This document shows positions 1 through 6,524 of a DNA stretch of 25,952 bases, piece after piece (position 1 is the stretch's first letter; every line of letters starts with the position of its first letter). Made by a program: the position numbers and the translations under genes. Origin of the DNA: an uncultured Lachnospiraceae bacterium (GTDB lineage Bacteria; Bacillota; Clostridia; Lachnospirales; Lachnospiraceae); contig CAJUSK010000004.1 of assembly GCA_910589075.1 (NCBI GenBank), positions 1 to 25,952 of the forward strand, in the 5' to 3' direction. Below the pieces are notes generated by a model that saw only the letters and a list, made by a program, of their open reading frames with translations, searched no databases and was not told the DNA's origin.

Positions 1-353
1 AATCTATCCGCGGCTCTCCGGGGCTCTGCTGTGTTGGGATTCCAGTTCCGCAGATCCCCTCCCTGCCGCTCACAGGGATAGATTTCCGGTCGCTCTCGCT
101 CACGTAAATCTATCCGCGGCTCTCTGGGGCTCTGCTGTGTTGGGATTCCAGTTCCGCAGATCCCCTCCCTGCCGCTCGCAGGGATAGATTTCCGGTCGCT
201 CTCGCTCACGTAAATCTATCCGCGGCTCTCCGGGGCTCTGCTGTGTTGGGATTCCAGTTCCGCAGATCCCCTCCCTGCCGCTCACAGGGATAGATTTCCG
301 GTCGCTCTCGCTCACGTAAATCTATCCGCGGCTCTCCGGGGCTCTGCTGTGTT
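1..353. repeat. 106-bp tandem repeat, 3.3 copies
   Basis: Units begin at 1, 107, 213 and 319; the fourth is cut off after about 35 bp. The copies are nearly identical, differing at single bases such as ccgg/ctgg near 124-126 and ctcac/ctcgc near 178. Each unit carries aaatctatcc at one end and the inverted ggatagattt inside, so each unit, and each junction between units, can fold as a hairpin with 10-bp arms. Frames stay open through the repeat only because 106-bp periodicity shifts frame without creating stops; I see no ribosome binding site and treat it as non-coding. It lies just past the last gene of the injection-system block. The array may extend left of the window. Confidence 0.95.
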
Positions 354-400
354 TGACTTGCGTTCGGCAAAAAATTGGTTCTGAATTTCTCTCTGTAATC

Positions 401-523
401 TTATTCTTCATCCCCGTCATCTTCGCTCTCTTCTTCGTCTGTTTCTTCTTCATTGGCCTCTTCGTTTTGCTGTTCGATCAGTACTGCCATCCAGGCAATG
501 AAATCTTCGTCTCCATATGGCAT
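401..523 (-). CDS. small acidic protein, 40 aa, unknown function
   Basis: The frame starts with ATG at 523, preceded by a GGGAGG sequence about 11 nt upstream, and stops at TAA 401-403. The product is MPYGDEDFIAWMAVLIEQ followed by a tail made almost wholly of Glu and Asp with a few Asn, Thr, Ser and Gly. It begins 28 nt after the stop of the DUF4280 gene on the same strand, so it is probably the last cistron of the block. I do not recognise a family. The aromatic/hydrophobic N-terminal helix with a polyacidic tail would suit a small chaperone or adaptor for the PAAR-like protein, but that is inference. The gene is short, and the acidic tail could be chance purine-rich sequence, so existence itself is only moderately supported. 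Confidence 0.5.
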   Translation of the reverse strand: MPYGDEDFIAWMAVLIEQQNEEANEEETDEEESEDDGDEE

Positions 524-551
524 ATCCAATGCGCCTCCCGGTCTGCTCTCC

Positions 552-884
552 TCACTGTCCGTCTTTCTGTATCTTAATCACGCCTCCGCCACAGGAACAG
601 ATCGCCATGGAATCGCTCGTCAATGCCGGCATTCCGCCCACCATTACATTGGTCTTCCCATTCAGCCAGGTTCCGGCAATCACAGGGGTACAGGGTACGG
701 GGGGCGCCATTTTGGCACAGGTGCCAAAGGGTTTGATATTCACCATCGGCTTGCAGTCACCGATATTCGCCTTCGCCTTGCCGCCCACTTCAACCCGGTT
801 CATTGGCAACACGGTCAGGGTGGACGGCGCCGCCCCCAGAACGCATTTTAAAGTAGCTCCATTCACAACATACGATTTCCCCAT
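552..884 (-). CDS. DUF4280 PAAR-like protein (spike-tip candidate)
   Basis: This 110-aa protein matches the DUF4280 (PAAR-like) family in its opening MGKSYVVNGATLKC, the NRV...GGKAKANI stretch, the PMVNI-PF-C block, the PV..G.W..GK..V.VGG.PAL segment and the Cys/Gly-rich end before VIKIQ. PAAR-like proteins cap the spike of contractile injection systems and can carry effectors; this one has no effector extension. The start at 884 is chosen over an upstream in-frame ATG at 929 because ACAGGAGG lies 9-10 nt before it and because family members begin with MGKSYVV. It sits at the 3' end of the block holding the tube and sheath genes, separated from the next upstream gene by 273 bp with hairpin repeats. 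Confidence 0.85.
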   Translation of the reverse strand: MGKSYVVNGATLKCVLGAAPSTLTVLPMNRVEVGGKAKANIGDCKPMVNIKPFGTCAKMAPPVPCTPVIAGTWLNGKTNVMVGGMPALTSDSMAICSCGGGVIKIQKDGQ

Positions 885-935
885 TTTTAAAACCTCCTGT
901 TCCAGTTCCGCATCCGCCCTGACAGCCACAGCCCA

Positions 936-1019
936 AACAATAGATTGCAGGCTTCGCCAGCAAACCTATTGTCATGAACAAAAGATTACAGGCTTCGCCA
1001 GCAAACCTATTGTCATGAA
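936..1019. repeat. two tandem copies of a hairpin-forming 41-bp element (REP-like)
   Basis: Units start at 936 and 977 (period 41) and differ at only a few bases. Each contains an inverted repeat: acaatagattgcaggc, loop ttc, then gccagcaaacctattgt in copy 1 (937-972), with the same right arm and a less perfect left arm in copy 2 (978-1013). A diverged relative with matching outer ends is at 25774-25808, so the element is probably dispersed in this genome. It lies in the 273-bp gap upstream of the DUF4280 gene and would form stem-loops in that transcript. There is no run of T after the stem, so it is not a typical terminator. Confidence 0.8.
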
Positions 1020-1093
1020 TACACTTGAGGATGCTTACACATCCGGAAATTGATCCGGGGCCTTGGGACTTCTGCTGTTTTTGTTTCCCCTTT

Positions 1094-1107
1094 GGGAACA
1101 TGTTCCC
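1094..1107. promoter_or_regulatory. 14-bp perfect palindrome gggaacatgttccc
   Basis: The palindrome gggaacatgttccc lies in the gap between the 260-aa gene (ends 1158) and the DUF4280 gene (starts 884), next to a TA-rich stretch (atatataaag). It could be an operator for a dimeric regulator acting on expression of the PAAR-like gene, or a short hairpin in read-through mRNA. It resembles a LexA/DinR box (GAAC-N4-GTTC), but the centre is two bases too short for that. No confident promoter is visible beside it. Confidence 0.35.
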
Positions 1108-1157
1108 GATATATAAAGTTCAAAAATACTGTGTTTTCCGATCTGTTCTGCCATGCC

Positions 1158-1940
1158 TCAGTCTATAATCGTCTTGCCGATCATGCCCCTGGAACGCTGG
1201 CGCACTTCGCTGCCGGAGACAAGTCGGGTATAAATGCGGGCAAGGCTCTGATACATCTGCAAATTGCCCCGGGGGCTTTCTTCGCCGTGTTCTCTGGCTG
1301 TTATGTAATTGCAGATCAGCTCCGCGGAAATCATGGGACTGTTTAAGCAAAGAGCTGCGAAAGACAGATCCAGCGGCGCAGCTTTTGCAGAATGCAGCAC
1401 GCCCTTTCCATACAGCCTCAGAATACAGGGCGACAGAGTACTGTTATGTTCACAGGCAAAGGGAATATACACAGGATTTAAAGTATTGAATCCGGTCACA
1501 AGATCATGAAAATCCTTATAATCCTCATATGTCCGCAGTCTCGCGCCCTGCTCCAGAAGAAAGCGTCCCAGTTCGTATTCTCCCGGTCCCAGCGCCCGCA
1601 CCGGCTCCAGGGACAGACCATAACGCTGGGTCTGAAAATCCGCTGTAGCACTGCCGCCCAGTTTTCGCAGCAGAATCTGCACCATCTGACCCTGCATCGT
1701 GTATTCCAGTCCGGCTTCTTCCCTCATGCAGAAAAAGGAAGCGCCACTTTTCAAAATACCGGGACTTACCCGGATCTCTCTTCCCTGTCCATAAATCTGA
1801 AATCCTGCCACCACACCGTCTCCGTATGCCCGGAAAAGAAGGGAGAAAAAATCCGGCGCATAGTCCCGAATCATATTCAGCGCATCTTTTTTCAGAATAC
1901 GCCCCTCTTCAAATAAAGGATAAAACTGTTGTATCTCCAT
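1158..1940 (-). CDS. injection-system-associated protein, 260 aa, unknown (possible baseplate/appendage part)
   Basis: The start at 1940 (MEIQQFYPLF) has GGAGG 7 nt upstream and lies 16 bp after the stop of the Hsp70-like gene, so the two are surely co-transcribed. The upstream extension in the open frame only shadows the end of that gene. I do not recognise a named family. Residues about 38-75 read as a beta-rich segment with the pattern GVVAGFQI...REIRVSPGILKSGASFF. This recalls the shell-type fold at the start of phage baseplate and tail-fibre proteins, where GVVSG...V.PG is common. The C-terminal half is probably helical. From context I suggest a baseplate or appendage component, as inference. 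No signal peptide or membrane segment is seen. Confidence 0.75.
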   Translation of the reverse strand: MEIQQFYPLFEEGRILKKDALNMIRDYAPDFFSLLFRAYGDGVVAGFQIYGQGREIRVSPGILKSGASFFCMREEAGLEYTMQGQMVQILLRKLGGSATADFQTQRYGLSLEPVRALGPGEYELGRFLLEQGARLRTYEDYKDFHDLVTGFNTLNPVYIPFACEHNSTLSPCILRLYGKGVLHSAKAAPLDLSFAALCLNSPMISAELICNYITAREHGEESPRGNLQMYQSLARIYTRLVSGSEVRQRSRGMIGKTIID

Positions 1941-1956
1941 ATCGTAACCTCCGGCA

Positions 1957-4410
1957 TCAGAAAGACCCGCAAAAATAATCCACATGGTCATCATCAAAGA
2001 GAAACCGGCTGGCCTGGCCCACAGACAGCGCCCCCTGTCTTCTGGCCACAGGAAGCACACAAAAATCCCAGTTTTCCTCCCGGTAGACAAACAGACGGAT
2101 CTCATCCTCCCCGATAGAGTCAAAGTCTCCCTGAAACGCCTGAAACGCGGGATAGGCCATAAACAGTTCCTCATAGGTCATCCGTGAAAATGTGTGAATA
2201 TCCAGTTCCACCGTCCGCCTGCCCGTTTCATTGCCCAGTCTGTCGCATATGGTAAACTCCACCGTCCGGGTAACCCCGTGCCGCCTCACATAGCCAAAGA
2301 CTTCCTTTCCCAGCCCTGCCTGAGACACAATCCTGACTGTTTCTCCCTGATGAGATTCCACCGTCACAAGATAGGAAATCTCCGCCTCTTCCTCTGTGAT
2401 CTCCGGAACGATACGCCCTGTGCGCTCCATCCGGCTGCGCAAAATGGCCCCCTCCAGTGCGCGGAGTTTCAGCCCTTCCACATTTCCCTTTTTCAGTCTT
2501 GCCCTGCGCCCCACTGTAAATTCCCGCAGTGCATCACGAAAAATGGGAAGCTGACAACTCATGCCCGTAAATTTGATCCGATACCCCATCAAAATTCCAT
2601 ACTCATTACACAAAGGCTCGATAAAACGTTTCACAATCCTGTAAATCTCCGGCGACATCACCAGCTCCAACGCATCTTTGTGAATGGTAAAGGCAAGCCG
2701 GTATTCCATTCTGCCAGACTTTGTGACTGCATTCACGGCACAGAATTCTTCAAATTCTCCCGGCAGCTCAATGGTATTCACCGGATCACCAGAGAAAAAC
2801 GCCAGCTTTAAATGCTCTGCCAGAAACCACAGCCTGTAGAAATTCTGGCGCTTATAAAGATCGGCCTCCTCCGCCTGCCCAAATCTGGTAGGAACGATTC
2901 CTTCCGCCTGTTCATATAACCCGTCAAACCGCTCATAGACCTCCCTGGTCCCGCCATACTCGTCCACACAGGAATAAGGATCCTGAAATCTTTCCCCGAA
3001 AATTTCCTCCCCGCTCTCTGTAATGGCAAGCATCACCCGGATTTTCAGATACATGAAAATCAGACAGGTCAGACGATTGCCGCCAAATCCGCTGTCCCCA
3101 TTCAAATACCGCTCCTTTATCCGCACCTGGTACGCCACACTGGTATTTTCCACCTCATATTCACAGGCTACCAGGGAAGCCGATCCCGCACCACAGTGAA
3201 AAGCCAGCTCCGTTACCACCTCCGGGCCCTCATAATCCGCCCGCTGAATGATCTCCTGATACACACTGTTTACCGATTCCGAACGGACCCCCTCCACCTC
3301 ATAATCCGGCAACAGGCTGCGCAGTCGTGCCAACGCCAGAGACCCCCTTTTCTCCGGCGTCAGAAAACAAAGTCTCTTATAATTCTTCCCATGCTCCCCT
3401 CTGGCAAGAGAAATCATATAAGCAAAAAACCCCCTGAGCAATTCATCTGATGAAATCCGCGCCACGTTTCCGTCACTGTCACATACATCCAACTGTTTTT
3501 CTTCATATAAAAACAGTCGCAGATTATGAAAAAACGTCATGCCACAGCCATAACCGTCCCGTTTGATCAGCCGCAAAGCTTCATATCCAAAACAAAACGA
3601 CGCCTGTCCGTCCCGGCACCGCTCCACTGCCGCCACGCTGGGACAGAGACGGCTGCCATCCTGAAAGAGCACCTCCCGGATCTCATCCGCGCCTTCCTGC
3701 GCTGCCGACGCTGTGGTATATCCCGCCCCAAAATCAATGACCAACGGCTCCACGGCATCCTCTGGCTGCATAATGGAAAAAATCGGGAGTTTTGCCTTTG
3801 CCGCAATCATCCCACGTTCCCTGAGCGGATCGCACTTCTGACTGTTGTAGGCCCGGATCACTTTCTGGCTGGATACCGCATCGAACAATAGCACCGTCAG
3901 CTCCTGCCAACTGCCGATGGGAAGCGTCTGTAACACACGGCCCGGCGCAAGACACATCCGCCCTCCGCGCACCTCAAAGACAGCCATCACATCCTCTGAT
4001 GCATCACAGAGAATGCCCACAAAATGATCCCCTGTAAATCCATGCCGAATCAGCACGTCTCCCGCCTCCGAAAGCGGCACGTCCTTCTGAATCTCTATCT
4101 TATAAGGAACCTCCAGCTTTTCCGCAGCCAGAAGCGCCCTCCGGGACAAATCCTTTAAAATTTCCGCCGACTCCGGGGACAGATCGTCTGTCAGATAATC
4201 CTCTTCCCTGCCCCTGTACCGAAACAGCAGTGCAATCAGCTCCGCCCGATCCAGACGCCGTGGATCAACCCCCGCCCACCGGGTCATGATCTTTTCCCTG
4301 ACGCAGATATCCCTGAGCAGAAAAGTGCCCATATCTCTCAGTTCATGTAATGTATAACGGCGGTTCTCCTGCTCTCTGCCGTTTTTATAAAGTCTGTATC
4401 TGTATGACAT
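1957..4410 (-). CDS. Hsp70/actin-fold ATPase-like protein with N-terminal extension (817 aa)
   Basis: Residues about 224-233 (VIDFGAGYTT) match the phosphate-1 loop of the Hsp70/actin superfamily. AFHCGAGSAS at 403-412 fits phosphate-2, GDSGFGGNRL at 438-446 resembles the Hsp70 segment GD..LGG, and IKFTGMSCQLPIFRDAL near 612-628 fits the adenosine motif. About 220 residues of unfamiliar sequence precede the nucleotide-binding core. A beta-rich region (about 690-760) follows it, where a substrate-binding domain would be. The expected role is ATP-dependent folding or assembly, perhaps of tube, sheath or effector, but that is inference from context. The start at 4410 is the natural N-terminus although its ribosome binding site is weak (GGGA about 10 nt away). 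SrfB-type Hsp70-like virulence proteins are a possible relative. No transmembrane segment is seen. Confidence 0.75.
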   Translation of the reverse strand: MSYRYRLYKNGREQENRRYTLHELRDMGTFLLRDICVREKIMTRWAGVDPRRLDRAELIALLFRYRGREEDYLTDDLSPESAEILKDLSRRALLAAEKLEVPYKIEIQKDVPLSEAGDVLIRHGFTGDHFVGILCDASEDVMAVFEVRGGRMCLAPGRVLQTLPIGSWQELTVLLFDAVSSQKVIRAYNSQKCDPLRERGMIAAKAKLPIFSIMQPEDAVEPLVIDFGAGYTTASAAQEGADEIREVLFQDGSRLCPSVAAVERCRDGQASFCFGYEALRLIKRDGYGCGMTFFHNLRLFLYEEKQLDVCDSDGNVARISSDELLRGFFAYMISLARGEHGKNYKRLCFLTPEKRGSLALARLRSLLPDYEVEGVRSESVNSVYQEIIQRADYEGPEVVTELAFHCGAGSASLVACEYEVENTSVAYQVRIKERYLNGDSGFGGNRLTCLIFMYLKIRVMLAITESGEEIFGERFQDPYSCVDEYGGTREVYERFDGLYEQAEGIVPTRFGQAEEADLYKRQNFYRLWFLAEHLKLAFFSGDPVNTIELPGEFEEFCAVNAVTKSGRMEYRLAFTIHKDALELVMSPEIYRIVKRFIEPLCNEYGILMGYRIKFTGMSCQLPIFRDALREFTVGRRARLKKGNVEGLKLRALEGAILRSRMERTGRIVPEITEEEAEISYLVTVESHQGETVRIVSQAGLGKEVFGYVRRHGVTRTVEFTICDRLGNETGRRTVELDIHTFSRMTYEELFMAYPAFQAFQGDFDSIGEDEIRLFVYREENWDFCVLPVARRQGALSVGQASRFLFDDDHVDYFCGSF

Positions 4411-4430
4411 ATATGTTTATCCCAGTTTAA

Positions 4431-4460
4431 AATATACACAAAGGTTTTTGTTCCTGTCAG
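4431..4460 (-). promoter_or_regulatory. candidate internal sigma-A promoter before the Hsp70-like gene
   Basis: On the minus strand CTGACA (4455-4460) is followed after 18 bp by TATATT (4431-4436), each one mismatch from consensus. It overlaps the 3' end of the preceding gene and lies 20 nt before the start codon of the 817-aa ATPase. It could allow expression of the last four genes of the block separately from the rest. Chance occurrence in an AT-rich gap is possible. Confidence 0.35.
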
Positions 4461-5302
4461 AATAATACAAAGTTTCCGATGGTTGTCTCGCCGCATTCTA
4501 TAATGCCCGGCGGAATATCCCAGAAGATACGGCAGGTACGGCCCGCCTGTAAAAAGATGCTCCGCATGGCATCCACCCGGCGTTCGTCCGCTGGCGACGG
4601 AGGGTGGTTGACAATCAGCACCACACTGCCTTCTTCCCGCACATTTACCCACGCATTCCGATACAGACTGCGCATGACATCACAAAAGCAGCGCTCCTGG
4701 TTCCCCGTCCGGCACAGGCGCAGATAAAAATAGGCAATGCTCCGGATCTCTTCTGCGGTAAAATCCTCCAACGGCAGTTCCACTCCGAAAGCCCCCTGTA
4801 AAATATCCTGCTCCAGAAACCTGACCTGAAATGCATCCCGGCTCATCCCGGAAAAGGCATCTATCTCCCACAGATGATGAAGCAAAAGATCACATAAAAA
4901 CTGTGTCAGTCTGGGAATCCTTCCCGGTTTTATCACCGGGCTGAATATGGCTTCATAGCTGTAATAAGGATTGACGGCAATCCTTCCCTCTGATGGCCCA
5001 TAAGGATTGTACGCATTTTTAACCGTTGCTTCTCCATAAGGCGAGCTTGTGTCCATCACATCAAAAAACAGATCATTTTCCCGTATTCCGTTTTCCAGTG
5101 CCTCCATTGCGGCCTGCCATAAATGTTTCATACCTTTCGTCCCACACGCAGAAACCTTCCAGCCCCTGTCCGAAACAGATTGCCAGTCATTCCGCAGCCG
5201 TAAACCCATCGGCGGGGACTGGGAGCTGTCTGCATTTCTGCCCGATTGATTTTTTGTACCATTCCCGCCAGCCCCTGGCCGGAAGTCAATCCACTGCGGC
5301 AC
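4457..5302 (-). CDS. injection-system-associated protein, 281 aa, unknown
   Basis: The frame overlaps the end of the upstream gene by 17 bp. The first possible start is GTG at 5302, used by translational coupling; an internal ATG at 5131 (MKHLWQAAMEAL, 224 aa) is the alternative and has GAAAGG very close to it. The residues between the two starts are polar and low in recognisable structure. The core is richer: an aromatic segment NPYYSYEAIF near residue 112, then a helical stretch around LTQFLCDLLLHHLWEID, then RFLEQDILQGAFG. I do not recognise the family and see no catalytic motif, signal peptide or membrane segment. Its place between a probable baseplate protein and the Hsp70-like ATPase suggests a baseplate or assembly role, as inference. 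Confidence 0.65.
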   Translation of the reverse strand: MPQWIDFRPGAGGNGTKNQSGRNADSSQSPPMGLRLRNDWQSVSDRGWKVSACGTKGMKHLWQAAMEALENGIRENDLFFDVMDTSSPYGEATVKNAYNPYGPSEGRIAVNPYYSYEAIFSPVIKPGRIPRLTQFLCDLLLHHLWEIDAFSGMSRDAFQVRFLEQDILQGAFGVELPLEDFTAEEIRSIAYFYLRLCRTGNQERCFCDVMRSLYRNAWVNVREEGSVVLIVNHPPSPADERRVDAMRSIFLQAGRTCRIFWDIPPGIIECGETTIGNFVLF

Positions 5303-6524
5303 TCATGCGTTTGTTGACTGATTCGGGACTGTTTGGAATTTTACTGTTTTGGGGTTCGTTCATCAGTTGCCCGGTAATCACAAACTGTGGGTAATCATTC
5401 TGTACCTCCTGCACGAGAAAGGATACCTGGTCCTCCAGCAGGAATCCGTCCTGACGGGCCCGGAATTTCAGGAGAAACTGTTCCCGTCCTGCGGGGCTGT
5501 AATGATACAGGCCATCTTCCCCGCCAATGGGGCCGCATTCGCCCTGGCTGATCTCCAGAAGTTCCAGATTCTCTCCGGCCTCATAGCTTGTGACAATCCG
5601 TGCCATCTCCGCCCTGGTGCGGGGGCGGAAAAGGGCATTGTCCGCCTGACGGTCAATATGGCGCATCCGTCTGAAATTTGATGTCAGGGGATAATGAGGG
5701 ATATTAATATCTCTGCGAACCGCAATCCTGTACAGAGAAAAATCTCTCTGCACCTTCTCCTCCGATATGACTTCCAGACCGGCCTGGCTCATATAGACAT
5801 GCTTGACCGCCTGCTCCATTCTCACCACATAGCCATCCTGTACAAATGGCAGTCTGAGTGTGTGCCGGTAGTTCCATTCGTCGATTGCCGGAATGGGAAA
5901 AATAGTACATTTCAGGCTGATGGGTTCTACATTCCACAGCGGGATCAGATCCATTCTGACCGGAATATCCCTCCCTTTGAAAGAGATGCTGTGTATGGGT
6001 GTTTCCGGCTGAAACGTTTCACAGAATACATCCCCAAATCTGTCCACGTAAGGCAGATGCGGCGTCCGCCAGTAAACGCCGTTATCATAAAAAACATTTT
6101 GCAGCTCTTCTATTTTCCGCTGAAAACGCCTGCAGGGCCTGATATCGGCAGTGATCTCAAAAGTTCCTTCTTCTGTCAAAACCACCATTTCCTGGCTGTT
6201 TTCAAACAATTCTTCCATTTCAGCCCTTGAACACTGACAGAAGATGGTGGCAAGCCTTCCCTCCACCGGCTCTTCTTCCGGCAGCATGGGAAACAGAAAA
6301 TCATTGATAATCGACGCGTCCCCCGCCGGCGCCACGGCTCCATACAGATAAAATCTCTCTGACACATCCCTCAGTTCTCTGCGAAGACTCTCTTCCAGTT
6401 CCTGCAATGCGTCCCTGTTATAACGGACAATCTCCTGAAATGCCTTGCTGATATCCCTGTATTCGGAACGCTCCACGCCACTGCTGAGAGCCTTCAGCCG
6501 CTCATAGATAAAACTCTCATCCAT
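5286..6524 (-). CDS. probable baseplate-type protein of the injection system, 412 aa, unknown family
   Basis: The start at 6524 (MDESFIYERLKAL) has GGAGG 8 nt upstream and overlaps the stop of the PP2C/TPR gene by 8 bp (ATGGATGA), which implies coupled translation. The N-terminal 60 residues are helical and charged. The middle (about 100-330) is beta-rich, with a proline-rich patch WRTPHLPYVDRFGDVF, a segment KGRDIPVRMDLIPLW, and YPLTSNFRRMRHIDRQ near residue 300. The C-terminal 80 residues look beta-stranded. It does not match TssK or TssF sequences that I can recall. Size, lack of enzyme motifs and position beside tube, sheath and PAAR-like genes make a baseplate component plausible, as inference. 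Confidence 0.72.
   Translation of the reverse strand: MDESFIYERLKALSSGVERSEYRDISKAFQEIVRYNRDALQELEESLRRELRDVSERFYLYGAVAPAGDASIINDFLFPMLPEEEPVEGRLATIFCQCSRAEMEELFENSQEMVVLTEEGTFEITADIRPCRRFQRKIEELQNVFYDNGVYWRTPHLPYVDRFGDVFCETFQPETPIHSISFKGRDIPVRMDLIPLWNVEPISLKCTIFPIPAIDEWNYRHTLRLPFVQDGYVVRMEQAVKHVYMSQAGLEVISEEKVQRDFSLYRIAVRRDINIPHYPLTSNFRRMRHIDRQADNALFRPRTRAEMARIVTSYEAGENLELLEISQGECGPIGGEDGLYHYSPAGREQFLLKFRARQDGFLLEDQVSFLVQEVQNDYPQFVITGQLMNEPQNSKIPNSPESVNKRMSAAVD

Noticed and set aside
100..315. Open frame through the tandem repeat (minus strand, 71 aa).
   Set aside because: It is open only because of the repeat, has no ribosome binding site, and its protein sequence simply repeats itself.
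1..353. CRISPR array.
   Set aside because: Units are contiguous 106-bp copies with no unique spacers between short repeats.
790..1101. Minus-strand frame with a Cys/Gly-rich segment (CLGCGCQGGCGTGTGG) upstream of and overlapping the DUF4280 gene.
   Set aside because: It overlaps a well-supported gene in another frame and its start lies in the hairpin repeats. A modified-peptide precursor was considered, but no maturation gene is present.
1094..1107. LexA/SOS box reading of the palindrome.
   Set aside because: Gram-positive LexA sites need four bases between GAAC and GTTC; only two are present.
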